From Planctomycetaceae bacterium (GTDB lineage: Bacteria; Planctomycetota; Planctomycetia; Pirellulales; Pirellulaceae), in the NCBI GenBank assembly GCA_005778405.1, contig SXOA01000189.1, positions 1 through 40,389 of the forward strand: DNA of 40,389 nucleotides. Direction: 5' to 3'. This document shows, in pieces, positions 16,996-26,550 of the stretch. Positions within the stretch are counted from its first letter, which is position 1, and every line of letters begins with the position of its first letter. A model generated the notes under the pieces. It ran no database searches, was not told the origin of the DNA, and was given only the letters and a program-made list of their open reading frames with translations. The position numbers and the translations under genes were made by a program.

Positions 16996-19900
16996 ATGTC
17001 CAAGGACATTTATGCTTTGCTGGTTGGCATCAACGATTATTCGCCGGCAGTGGGGAGATTATCCGGTTGCTTGAACGACGTGGATCATTTCCACCAGTAC
17101 TTGACCGAGAACTTTGACCGGAGCCGACTCCATATTGAAATCCTTAAGGATGCGGATGCCACAAGACCTAACATCATCCAGCAGTTCCGCTCGCACTTGA
17201 GTAAGGCCAAGGCGAACGATGTCGCCGTGTTCCAGTACTGTGGGCACGGCGCTCGCTGGAAATCGGCCCGGCCGTTCGAGCAGTTCTATCCGGATGGCAA
17301 GGACGAGGGACTCGTGTGTTACGACAGCCGTGGCCCCGGCGGTTTCGATCTGGCCGACAAGGAGTTGGCCGTCTTGCTCGCCGAGTTGGCCAAAAACGAA
17401 CCGCACATCGCCGTCATCCTCGATTGTTGCCATTCCGGCTCCGCTACCCGTAGCGCCGACGATTTCACACAGGGCAAGTGTCGGCAGACCCATGAAGTGC
17501 CTGAGGAAAGGCCGCTGGAAAGTTACCTGGATGGCTACTACGCCAGGCTCCACAAGCGTGGGATGTCGCTGGAGATTCCCGCCAGCCGACATATCCTGCT
17601 GGCGGCGTGCCAGCGCATTCAAAAGGCGTGGGAAGGCAAGGATCACCGCGGGGTGTTTACCAGCACGGTGCTCGAAGCGTTAGGAAAGTCTGGCCCGGAT
17701 ATTTCCTATGCCGACCTCTTCGTGCGCTGTCGCGCTGCGGTTCACAAGCGAGCCGATAACCAAGATCCGCAGTTCGAGACCTATCGCGGTTTCAATGCCT
17801 ACAGCGGATTCCTGGGTGGCCAGTCTTCCCAGACCGCGCGCCGCTACAGCGTCTACTTCGAAAACAACGGCTGGCGAGTCGATTGCGGCGCGCTGCACGG
17901 TCTGCCCAGCGATCCCGACAAGAATGTCGAACTGGCCCTCTACCAGGAATCGGACCGGACGCAGGTGGCCGGACATGCCGCGACAACGCAAGTGGGGCCA
18001 CAGAAAAGCGAATTGATGCTACTGGACATGTCAGGCGATACGTCCATCCGTTACCAGGCCGAGATTACCAGCTTGCCTGTCCCGCCCCTGGTCGTTTACC
18101 TGGTGGGAGAAGCAAAAGGTACCCAATCCCTGCAGAGGTTTCTGGCCGACGCGGAAGATCCCTCGTCAGGCATTGCCTTGATTACCGACGGGTCGCAAGG
18201 AGCCCGCTACACGCTAAGCGCCGAAAATGATTGTTACCTGCTGAAATTGCGCGAGACCGGCAAGTTGGTTCAGGGTGCCAAGGGCTATACGAAAGAAGCC
18301 GCCGATTACATGTTCGCCATTCTGAAGCGTGTCGCCACCTGGGAGCGAGCGATGGAACTGCAGAATCGTTCCACCCAGATGAATCCCGATGATGTGCAGT
18401 TCAAATTCCGCGAGTTGCTCGGCAATGGCCAGCAGCATGAGTACCCTGGCACCGAAATCACCATCGATATCAGCAAAGAGGACAACGACTGGAAGGTCGT
18501 CCGCGGAACGCTGCAGGCGAACAATCGCTCATCGCAAACACTGCACCTGCTGCTCGTCCACTTCTCGGAAGACTACGGCTTCCAACCGTTGTATAACGAA
18601 CCCCTGGATCACACCGATTCCGATTTCACGATCACGCTGGATGGCAATGCCATCTTCAATCTGGCCCTGGAGGAAAGCGAAGGGGATCGGGCCATTCACA
18701 CCTTCAAGCTGATTGTCAGCACCGAAAAGGTCGACGATTTCCTGCTGGGGCAGGAGCCCTTAAAACTAGGCGAAATCGTTACTCCCTCAGCGACGCGCGG
18801 GCTTAGCTTCGGCACACCGCGCAAGAAACTGGTTCACGAGAATGAATGGTTCACCAAGGATTTGCACGTCAAACTGGTCCGACAGCTTGACCGTGTGAGT
18901 ACGAAAGATACTTCCCTGGCCAACCACCAGATCAAGATCAAGGGACACCCGTCGCTGCAGGCCGGCATTAACCTGAGCGCCGCCACGTCCGCCACGCGCA
19001 GCGCGGGGGAGGGAGCGGACATTTACCGAGTTCTCGAACGCCAGGGAATGGAACTGCTGAACTTTTCCAGCACGCGTGGCGAAAGCGAAAGCGTATTGGA
19101 GTTGACGGACATCCAAAATCCGGAAGTGCTCGAACAAAACCCTCTGGAAATCGAACTGGACGTCAAACTCGCGGAGGGCGAATTCATCCTCCCTCTGGCA
19201 TTTGATGGGGAGCACATTCTGATGACCGGCGACCCTTCGATAGACGATGCCGGCACGACACACATCAGAATCAGCCACATTCCCAAAATTCCTGACTACC
19301 GCCGCAGTTTGCTGGGTGCGCTCAAGCTGTATTTTTTCAAGACGTATCTGCGACGAGAGAATGTCAACCAATTGTGCTGGCTCGAATACCAGCCTGATGG
19401 CAAGTACCTGCGACATCGCGGCGGTGTGGCTGAAAAGGTTGCGGCGGCAAAAGGCGTCCTGCTGTTGATTCACGGCATCATCGGCGACACCGACGGGATC
19501 GCCCAGGGTCTGCCGTTGGCCAAGGATGCCGACGGAAAGCGCGTCGATCAGAAGTTCGATCTCGTGCTGACTTATGATTACGAGAACCTCAGCACACCGA
19601 TCTCAGAGACCGCCGTCAAGCTGAAAGAGCAACTTGCCGCCGCCGGACTCCGCGAGAATGACAACAAGCGACTGACGCTGCTGGTGCATTCGATGGGAGG
19701 GCTGGTTTCGCGTTGGTTCGTCGAGCGAGAAGGGGGTAACAAGGTTGTCGACCATCTGGTCATGTTTGGCACTCCTAACATGGGCTCGCCATTTGGCAAA
19801 GTCGAATCGGCTCGACAGCTTGCCGGTCTACTAGTCCCGCTGGCGATTGCGACCTTTCCAGGCCTTGCGCCCTATTGCGGAGCGCTGGTCTACATGCTGA

Positions 19901-20262
19901 GTCGATCCAAAAAGGTCACCCCGACGCTGGAACAAATGAATCCGGCTTCGGAATTCATCAAGATGCTCAATGCCAGTCCCGATCCCGCCGTGCAATACAC
20001 AATCGTGGCCGGAGACATTCGGGACTATCAGGAATCGGCCGATCAAATCATGGCCAGGTTGATCGCGAAAGTCGGTCGTGGAATCGTGTTCGATACGCTG
20101 TATCACAATGAAGGTCACGATATCGCCGTGAGCGAAGACAGTATCCGCGGCGTCGCCGATGACCGCATCCCGGCACCTCAAAAGAGCAATGTCATTTGCC
20201 ATCATTTGAACTACTTCGTGGCGGAGGCCGGGTTGCAGGCTGTTTCGAACGTGCAGTGGTAA
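16996..20262 (+). CDS. Caspase (peptidase C14)-alpha/beta-hydrolase fusion protein
   Basis: 1088 residues with a strong ribosome site. Residues 1-275 form a caspase-family (clan CD) peptidase: MSKDIYALLVGINDY start, catalytic His84 in YCGHGA and Cys145 in LDCCHSGSA. Residues about 285-790 are beta-rich with no named family. Residues about 815-1085 are an alpha/beta-hydrolase resembling lipases: LLLIHGIIGDTDG near 822 (oxyanion region), nucleophile Ser899 in LVHSMGGL, then MFGTPNMGSPF, and near the C-terminus HNEGHDIAV and CHHLNYF, which could supply the catalytic His. No signal peptide or membrane helix is seen, so it is probably cytoplasmic. The gene is followed after 23 bp by a CHAT-STAND gene, so one operon. 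I infer that the protease may control the hydrolase by cleaving itself or a partner. Confidence 0.88.
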   Translation: MSKDIYALLVGINDYSPAVGRLSGCLNDVDHFHQYLTENFDRSRLHIEILKDADATRPNIIQQFRSHLSKAKANDVAVFQYCGHGARWKSARPFEQFYPDGKDEGLVCYDSRGPGGFDLADKELAVLLAELAKNEPHIAVILDCCHSGSATRSADDFTQGKCRQTHEVPEERPLESYLDGYYARLHKRGMSLEIPASRHILLAACQRIQKAWEGKDHRGVFTSTVLEALGKSGPDISYADLFVRCRAAVHKRADNQDPQFETYRGFNAYSGFLGGQSSQTARRYSVYFENNGWRVDCGALHGLPSDPDKNVELALYQESDRTQVAGHAATTQVGPQKSELMLLDMSGDTSIRYQAEITSLPVPPLVVYLVGEAKGTQSLQRFLADAEDPSSGIALITDGSQGARYTLSAENDCYLLKLRETGKLVQGAKGYTKEAADYMFAILKRVATWERAMELQNRSTQMNPDDVQFKFRELLGNGQQHEYPGTEITIDISKEDNDWKVVRGTLQANNRSSQTLHLLLVHFSEDYGFQPLYNEPLDHTDSDFTITLDGNAIFNLALEESEGDRAIHTFKLIVSTEKVDDFLLGQEPLKLGEIVTPSATRGLSFGTPRKKLVHENEWFTKDLHVKLVRQLDRVSTKDTSLANHQIKIKGHPSLQAGINLSAATSATRSAGEGADIYRVLERQGMELLNFSSTRGESESVLELTDIQNPEVLEQNPLEIELDVKLAEGEFILPLAFDGEHILMTGDPSIDDAGTTHIRISHIPKIPDYRRSLLGALKLYFFKTYLRRENVNQLCWLEYQPDGKYLRHRGGVAEKVAAAKGVLLLIHGIIGDTDGIAQGLPLAKDADGKRVDQKFDLVLTYDYENLSTPISETAVKLKEQLAAAGLRENDNKRLTLLVHSMGGLVSRWFVEREGGNKVVDHLVMFGTPNMGSPFGKVESARQLAGLLVPLAIATFPGLAPYCGALVYMLSRSKKVTPTLEQMNPASEFIKMLNASPDPAVQYTIVAGDIRDYQESADQIMARLIAKVGRGIVFDTLYHNEGHDIAVSEDSIRGVADDRIPAPQKSNVICHHLNYFVAEAGLQAVSNVQW

Positions 20263-20285
20263 CCACTTTCCTCTGACCAATTGCC

Positions 20286-23200
20286 ATGCCCGACACAACC
20301 CACAAGCCAGTCATCTTATTGGCGTTTGCTAACGACCGCGATGACACGATCGGTCATTTGCGTAATCTCCCCGTCGAAGCGCGACAATTGCGAGAGGTAT
20401 TGGAGCCGGCAGAGCAGGCCGGTTTGTGCGAGGTGGTTGTGCGGTCGAACAGCACAGCCAGTGACCTATTCAAAGTATTCCAGGATCCTCGCTACCGCAA
20501 TCGCATCGCCATTTTCCATTACGGCGGGCACGCGAACGGCTACCAGTTGTTGCTCGAAACGGCAGCGGGGCAGGCGGCAGCCGCCGATGCTGGTGGGTTG
20601 GCCGCGTTTCTCGCGCAACAACATGGCCTGCAACTTGTATTTCTGAACGGCTGTTCGACTCAGCAGCAGACCCAGGGGCTGCTCGATGCGAACATTTCGG
20701 CGGTGATCTCGACGTCACGGTCGATCGACGACCAAGTGGCCACGGATTTTGCTTTCCACTTTTATCAGGGGCTGGCGGGCGGGGCGACCATTCGCACGGC
20801 CTACCACGAAGCTGCGGCGGCGGTACAGACGGCCAAGGGGGGAAACACCCGCGGTTTGTACTTCGGGACCAAGGCCGATTCCCAAAGCCATCCGGAGGCA
20901 GACCGCTGGCCCTGGAATCTGTACCTGCGTGAAGGCTCGGAGAGTGCCGACCAGTGGAACCTGCCTGAAGCGGTGAATGACCCGTTGTTCGGCCTGCCGC
21001 CGCTCCTCGCACGAGACTTGCCGGAGAGTCCATATCGGCATCTGAACTGGTTCACGCAGAAAGACGCCGAAATGTTTTTTGGGCGCGGCCATCAAATCCG
21101 CGAACTCTACGACCGGCTGACCGCGCCGCGGACGGCACCGATCATCCTGTTCTACGGTCAGTCCGGTGTCGGGAAATCCTCCATCCTGGACGCCGGTTTG
21201 ATTCCCCGTTTAGAACAAGCCTATGAAGTCTGCTATGTACGACGCGGCGAAGGGGGGCTGCTAGACGCATTGAAGCGGGCGTTCTTGCCGGAAGTGGCCG
21301 GTCTGCCGATCGAAGCGGCCTGGCGGGTGAAGGAGGAACAACTCCATAAGCCGCTGATCCTGTTTCTGGACCAGGTGGAAGAGCTCTACACGCGCCCCTT
21401 AGTGGACGTGCCAGACGAGTTCGAACAATTGCTGAAGGTGGTGAAGGCCATCTTTAGCGATCCGAATCATCGGCCGCAGGGCAAGCTGGTGCTTGGTTTC
21501 CGCAAAGAGTGGCTGGCCGAACTGGAAGCGCAACTGGTTGCCTACGAATTGCCACGGACCAAGGTGTTTTTGGAACCCCTCGACCGGCGCGGCATCATTG
21601 AGGTCGTGCAAGGGCCGTCCAAATCCAAACGCCTCGTCGCGAAGTACGGACTGACGGTCGAGGACGGGCTGGCGGAGATCATCGCCGACGAATTGCTGTC
21701 CGACCGCGACTCGGCTATCGCGCCGACACTACAGATTCTACTTACCAAAATGTGGGCCAAGGCTACGGAGGCGAATTACGAGCATCCGCGGTTCAGCCAG
21801 GAGTTGTATCAACAATTGAAGCGAGACGGGATTCTGCTGCGTGATTTCCTGAACCAGCAAATCGCGGCGTTTCGCCAAAAGTATCCCGAAGCGGTAGATT
21901 CGGGCTTGCTGCTGGACATCGTGGCTTTGCACACCACACCGCTGGGGACGGCGGATCAGCGAACCGTCGAACAACTGCAACAACAATATGCCCATCTTGG
22001 CGTCACGTTGCCGGCCATCCTGCAACAGTGCCAGGATTTGCATCTGCTGACCGTTGCGGTCAGCGCTCAAAAGGAGAACTCCAAGACCACGCGGCTGGCG
22101 CACGATACATTGGCACCCTTGGTGCGAGAACAATTTGACATCTCCGATAAGCCGGGTCAGAGGGCGCATCGTATTCTCAAGAACCGCTCTGTCGATTGGG
22201 TCGGGGATCAAGTGGGGACGCCTTTGGACGAAGCCGACTTGAAGCTCGTGGAACAGGGCATGGCCGGAACCCACGCCTTGACTTCCACGGAACAGCGACT
22301 GTTCGATGCCAGTCGAGAATTGGCAACCAGACTGCAGCGAACTCGACAGATCTTAAGGGTCGTCGGCGCTGTAGCCGTTGCCCTGATCGCCGGCTTGGGA
22401 GCGCTGAATTGGTGGAGCCACATCCAACATGAACGCGCACAACGCAAGAGTCTCACCTTCGCCCTGGACACGATCGACAACTATTACAAGCGCGTGAGCG
22501 ATGAGACCTTGTTGAATCAACCGGGAATGCAAACTCTGCGGAAAGAATTGCTCGCGGATGCCATCGAGAATTATAAGATCATTCTGGCCGATCGCGGCCA
22601 GCAGTCATCCGACCCAGCCGTGCAGCAGGAGCTGGCGGAGACTTATTTCCGGGCAGGTCGCGTCGCGCGGCTGGTCGACTCGCCCCAAGCGGCCGTCGAG
22701 TATTTGACGCTGGCGCTCGACATCCAGATTCCCTGGCAGGAACTTGATCCAACTGATGTCCAGCGCCTGCGACAACTTGGCAAGACCTGGACAGAGCTAG
22801 GGACGGCCCGCTATCAGATCGCAAAAAGAGGGACAGCACTGGACTGGGATCCGACACTGGATGCTTACCAGCACGCGGTCGAGTTGCGGCGACAAATTGT
22901 CCCCCTCGATCAAAACAGCGGCGAGTCGCAGCGCCTGCTGGCGAACGCATTGATGAATCTCGGCAACACCAGGCATGAAGCGCGCGTCTTTGAGGAAGCC
23001 GAAAAACTTTTGACGGAAGCCGAGGGTATTCGCCTCACCCAGCTCAAACGCCCAGATCTTGCAGCGGAAACCAAGATCCACCTTCGTCGTGATTTGGCTC
23101 AGGGGCACTACAACCTGTCGCGTCTCTTCAACGATCAGGCAAAAGTCCTGGCCAGGCAGGCCGAGGCCCTGACGACCAAGAAAGACATGCTCGCTGCCGA

Positions 23201-23519
23201 GAAGGCCTTCCAGAGGAGTGACCAAAAATTTGACTCCGCCGAAGCGCAGGTTGGCGAGGCCATTCGCTTACTCACGGAACTCGTCACCAGCGATCCGCAA
23301 CTGGAAAACGAGTTTTTGCTGGCAAATTCCTACCATTTGCTGGGTGAGCTTCTGAGTCAATTTCCCGAAGACGCGGAAAAATCTCGTACCGCATTGCGGG
23401 AAGCGGAACAACGCATCGCAACCTTGGTACGAGGCAATCCCATGGTCAGCACCTATCGTCAACAACTGACGGAAACTCAGAAGCTGCTTCACTCTTTGAA
23501 AAGGACCGATCCCAAATGA
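20286..23519 (+). CDS. CHAT protease-STAND NTPase-TM-helical repeat protein
   Basis: 1077 residues. Residues 1-200 are a CHAT (caspase-like, clan CD) domain with His82 in FHYGGHANG and Cys123 in LVFLNGCST. After a linker comes a STAND-type NTPase (nSTAND1-like): FFGRGHQIRELYDRL about 265, Walker A GQSGVGKSS 291-299, Walker B LILFLDQVEE 357-366. A long helical regulatory part follows, to about 680. One transmembrane helix (about 689-711, ending ALNWW) is followed by TPR-like helical repeats to the end. With one membrane span, the protease/NTPase and the repeat domain should lie on opposite sides of the membrane. STAND proteins are switches that oligomerise on ligand binding. Partner of the caspase-hydrolase gene 23 bp upstream. 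Confidence 0.88.
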   Translation: MPDTTHKPVILLAFANDRDDTIGHLRNLPVEARQLREVLEPAEQAGLCEVVVRSNSTASDLFKVFQDPRYRNRIAIFHYGGHANGYQLLLETAAGQAAAADAGGLAAFLAQQHGLQLVFLNGCSTQQQTQGLLDANISAVISTSRSIDDQVATDFAFHFYQGLAGGATIRTAYHEAAAAVQTAKGGNTRGLYFGTKADSQSHPEADRWPWNLYLREGSESADQWNLPEAVNDPLFGLPPLLARDLPESPYRHLNWFTQKDAEMFFGRGHQIRELYDRLTAPRTAPIILFYGQSGVGKSSILDAGLIPRLEQAYEVCYVRRGEGGLLDALKRAFLPEVAGLPIEAAWRVKEEQLHKPLILFLDQVEELYTRPLVDVPDEFEQLLKVVKAIFSDPNHRPQGKLVLGFRKEWLAELEAQLVAYELPRTKVFLEPLDRRGIIEVVQGPSKSKRLVAKYGLTVEDGLAEIIADELLSDRDSAIAPTLQILLTKMWAKATEANYEHPRFSQELYQQLKRDGILLRDFLNQQIAAFRQKYPEAVDSGLLLDIVALHTTPLGTADQRTVEQLQQQYAHLGVTLPAILQQCQDLHLLTVAVSAQKENSKTTRLAHDTLAPLVREQFDISDKPGQRAHRILKNRSVDWVGDQVGTPLDEADLKLVEQGMAGTHALTSTEQRLFDASRELATRLQRTRQILRVVGAVAVALIAGLGALNWWSHIQHERAQRKSLTFALDTIDNYYKRVSDETLLNQPGMQTLRKELLADAIENYKIILADRGQQSSDPAVQQELAETYFRAGRVARLVDSPQAAVEYLTLALDIQIPWQELDPTDVQRLRQLGKTWTELGTARYQIAKRGTALDWDPTLDAYQHAVELRRQIVPLDQNSGESQRLLANALMNLGNTRHEARVFEEAEKLLTEAEGIRLTQLKRPDLAAETKIHLRRDLAQGHYNLSRLFNDQAKVLARQAEALTTKKDMLAAEKAFQRSDQKFDSAEAQVGEAIRLLTELVTSDPQLENEFLLANSYHLLGELLSQFPEDAEKSRTALREAEQRIATLVRGNPMVSTYRQQLTETQKLLHSLKRTDPK

Positions 23520-23583
23520 CCCTGACCACAGACTGGCCCCGCTACCCATGGGAGCTCAAATGGATGTTTCACCCCCCCGCCAA

Positions 23584-26550
23584 TCACTTCCCCGCCGGCA
23601 TTCCAAAGACTTTCAGCGGCCGACCCGAGGAGGAGATGATGGATGCCAGGCGTTTGCCATCACCGGATACGGCAAATGTCTGGACATAGCCGCGCTCCCC
23701 CAGTTGGGCTTCGTGCAGGCGTTCCCCCGCTTTGGTATCCCAGAGCGTTACCTTGGCATTCGTTCCCGTGAGCAGTTGATTGCCATCGGGAGTGAAGCCC
23801 ACGGTCCACACAACTTCACGCGCTTTCGTATCGATCGCAATTAACTCCAACCCATCCTTAGTCTGCCATAGTCGCACTTTGTAGCCATCCCCCGCGGCCA
23901 GTAATTGACCATCGGGGCTGAAGGCGGCGCAATGAATGCCCGTCGTCCCTTCGGACAAATTGGTCTTGGCGGCTTCGCCCGTTTTGAGATTGAGGCGCAG
24001 CAGGATCTTGCCATCGGTGGCCAGGGCTTGGTCCCCGCCGGGAAGAATTCTCGCCCCCTTGATTCCGGATTGAAAGTCAGCCCAAACCTGCTGTTCGCGG
24101 CAAGTTTCCAGTTCCCAATAGCGGAGCCGTTTGTCTCGGTCGCCGGAGAGGACATATTTGCCATCGGGGCTGCAAGCGATCACTTTGATTTCCGTGCTGT
24201 GTCCGATGTACTGTTTTCCGACGTTGATTCCGCCAGCTTGGAAATCCCAGATTTGCACAATGCCTTTATAGCCCCCCGTGAGGAGCCGCTTTCCATCGGG
24301 GGTAAAGGTGATCGCCTCAATCGCCCCCAGCTTTTCGAGCTTTTCGGCGGCCGAGGCTTTCTTATTCTTGTCGACGTCGAAAATCCAAACCGCATCGTCG
24401 ATTCGTCCGCCGGCCACAAATCGGCCGTCGGGTGAAAAAGCCAGGCACTTGAAGCCCCAACTGGTATCTCGCAGGCTGGCTATTTCCGCGAGATCCGTCG
24501 TGGGCTTGCTGGTAGTTTCTGGCGGAGTGAGAGGCGTTGGGCCACCGGGCTTCGTCCCGCTATTCGCCACGCGAGGTTCGGTGGGCATCGGCTGGGTCGG
24601 CACGGGGGTCGGCAGCTTGATCAATCGCCAGGCAAAAACGGCCAGCGCCGAATCCTGGCTGGCGATGAACAACTTACCGGCTGCCGCTCCGCCCCATTTT
24701 TCCGGCACCGCGGGAAGCTTTCCCTCGACGGCGAGGGACAGGATCACGGCTTCGTTGGCGCGAACGGTGACCTTTTTCTTGCGAACCTGGATCACCAGCG
24801 AGACGAATTCACCCTGCGGAAGTACCGCCTCGCGGTGCAGCGGTGTGCGCAGCCCCGCAAAGCCGCTCTTATTGCCGCCAAAATCCAGAATGACGGCCGC
24901 GGGCTCGCCGGCATGCACAAAGCCGAGGGCGACTTCCGCGGTGCCAGACAAACGCTCGGCGGCGATCATGATGTCATATTCCTCTTCCTCCGGAACGGTC
25001 GCCTGGCCATCGAGGCGGCCAACACCTGTTCCGGAAGATAGCAAGGCTGCCTCTTGTTTCTTCCAGGCCGCCCCCAGGCCCGGTTGGGCGGGATTCGCGG
25101 TGGCCGAAATATCGGTGAGACGCTGCTCGAAACTGGGGACGATGAACGGACTGGCTGGAGAGGTGAGCGAGCCATCGAGTTTGAGGCCAACTTTCTGCAT
25201 GTACTGGCCGAAGGCCTTGGTGAGTTGCGGCCTCTTTTGCCCGAGCAACAGATTCCGTTGCCAGATGCGGCGAAACATCTCCTCGGACATTCCGTTGACG
25301 ACGTCGATGGTGTCGGCCTTCTCGACGGGGTCGGTCAGTTTACTAAAACATGATTCGCCGATTTTCATCGCCACCTCCGGGCGAGTCCCAGGATTCTTCA
25401 GCATCGAGACGGCAACGGCACAAGTGGCACCTTTTCGATATTCTTGCTTGTCGCGATACAAGATTGCCAGGTCTTCCCAAAGCGGGCCGGACAGATGCGG
25501 GTGCCGAGCGATCCCTTCCCACCAGACCGCCTCGGCCTCGTCGAGCTTCTTCTTGGCCATGGCCAGGTGCCGGCCATAGGCGCGATAAATGCGGGCATCC
25601 ATACCCCAGGGCATCGCGATGAGGCCCGCCCGGAAGTACTCCTCCGCCACCTCAGGCTCATCGAATTGATCGAACAACTCGCCGATGGTTGAGTAGATGC
25701 TGCCGTTCGTTGGATCCAAGAGCAGGGCCTCGTGCATGCTGTCGAGCGCCAGAATCCGCAGGATGACGGCCTGCGGTGAATCGATGCCGCCCCGACGGAG
25801 ACGAAGCGCGTTGAGTTGCCTGAGATATTCGTTTCCCGCTGCAATTAGTTTCCCGGACTTGGCAAAATCCCTGGGCCGCTCTTTGAGCGGCTTGAACTCC
25901 GCGGCCGTGATTTCTTGCAAGGGAATCGCGAAACCGACGTTGTCGAGGTCGGGCAGCTTCATCGTCACCAGGCCGATGATCTTCCCCGCCTTGTCGCAAA
26001 GCGGGCCGCCCGAATTGCCCGGATTGATCGGGGCGCTGAATTGCAGATAAGTGACGTCTTCGATGACTCGGTCGACCCCACTCAGGATTCCGTTCGTTAC
26101 CGTCTTGGTCAGCTTCACCCGCCCGCGCGCGCCTGGATTTCCTATAGCATAGACGCGCTGCCCCGTTTTTGGGGCAACCTTGTTGATCGAGGCCGGGGTC
26201 AGAACACCCGGGTTCTCCGTGGGATCGATTTTGATAAGGGCCAGATCCAGCTTGGGGTGAATGCCAATGACCACGACTTTTTGAAACGTGCGAGTTTCAT
26301 ATTTGGCCCCTTGCTTCACGTCGATCAGACACTTGAGCGGAAGCTGCAGCGCCACAACATGGGCGTTGGTCAGAATCGTCCCTTTGGGATCCAGCAGGAC
26401 GCCGGTCCCGCTGCTGGCCACGCTCTCGATACCGACAATGCTGGGACTGACCCGGTCGAATACCACGACCGCCTCTTCCTCCTCGGCGGCCAAGGGAAGG
26501 GTCGCCGCGATGCTCACGAAGAGGAGTGCCAACCCAGGTGCATGCCGCAT
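23584..26550 (-). CDS. Secreted trypsin-like (S1C) protease with helical middle and WD40 propeller
   Basis: 988 residues from ATG 26550; a TTG two codons upstream is less likely. Signal peptide 1-22. Residues about 28-230 are a trypsin/HtrA-type protease with His64 (TNAHVV), Asp102 (LDLALIKI) and Ser180 (NPGNSGGP). A TPR-like helical block covers about 270-410. A beta-rich segment follows (about 470-645), then a Pro/Thr linker, and then WD40 repeats (about 690-985; repeated AFSPDGR, TFTPDGK, CSPDGK, GFTPDGN units with VQIWD, VRLWQ, VTLWD). No PDZ domain is seen, unlike classical HtrA. It lies convergent to the CHAT-STAND gene, 64 bp apart, and is probably periplasmic. Confidence 0.9.
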   Translation of the reverse strand: MRHAPGLALLFVSIAATLPLAAEEEEAVVVFDRVSPSIVGIESVASSGTGVLLDPKGTILTNAHVVALQLPLKCLIDVKQGAKYETRTFQKVVVIGIHPKLDLALIKIDPTENPGVLTPASINKVAPKTGQRVYAIGNPGARGRVKLTKTVTNGILSGVDRVIEDVTYLQFSAPINPGNSGGPLCDKAGKIIGLVTMKLPDLDNVGFAIPLQEITAAEFKPLKERPRDFAKSGKLIAAGNEYLRQLNALRLRRGGIDSPQAVILRILALDSMHEALLLDPTNGSIYSTIGELFDQFDEPEVAEEYFRAGLIAMPWGMDARIYRAYGRHLAMAKKKLDEAEAVWWEGIARHPHLSGPLWEDLAILYRDKQEYRKGATCAVAVSMLKNPGTRPEVAMKIGESCFSKLTDPVEKADTIDVVNGMSEEMFRRIWQRNLLLGQKRPQLTKAFGQYMQKVGLKLDGSLTSPASPFIVPSFEQRLTDISATANPAQPGLGAAWKKQEAALLSSGTGVGRLDGQATVPEEEEYDIMIAAERLSGTAEVALGFVHAGEPAAVILDFGGNKSGFAGLRTPLHREAVLPQGEFVSLVIQVRKKKVTVRANEAVILSLAVEGKLPAVPEKWGGAAAGKLFIASQDSALAVFAWRLIKLPTPVPTQPMPTEPRVANSGTKPGGPTPLTPPETTSKPTTDLAEIASLRDTSWGFKCLAFSPDGRFVAGGRIDDAVWIFDVDKNKKASAAEKLEKLGAIEAITFTPDGKRLLTGGYKGIVQIWDFQAGGINVGKQYIGHSTEIKVIACSPDGKYVLSGDRDKRLRYWELETCREQQVWADFQSGIKGARILPGGDQALATDGKILLRLNLKTGEAAKTNLSEGTTGIHCAAFSPDGQLLAAGDGYKVRLWQTKDGLELIAIDTKAREVVWTVGFTPDGNQLLTGTNAKVTLWDTKAGERLHEAQLGERGYVQTFAVSGDGKRLASIISSSGRPLKVFGMPAGK

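Noticed and set aside
24278..25579. Plus-strand ORF of 433 codons
   Set aside because: Antisense of the trypsin-WD40 gene; Ser/Ala/Arg/Pro-rich without domain features.
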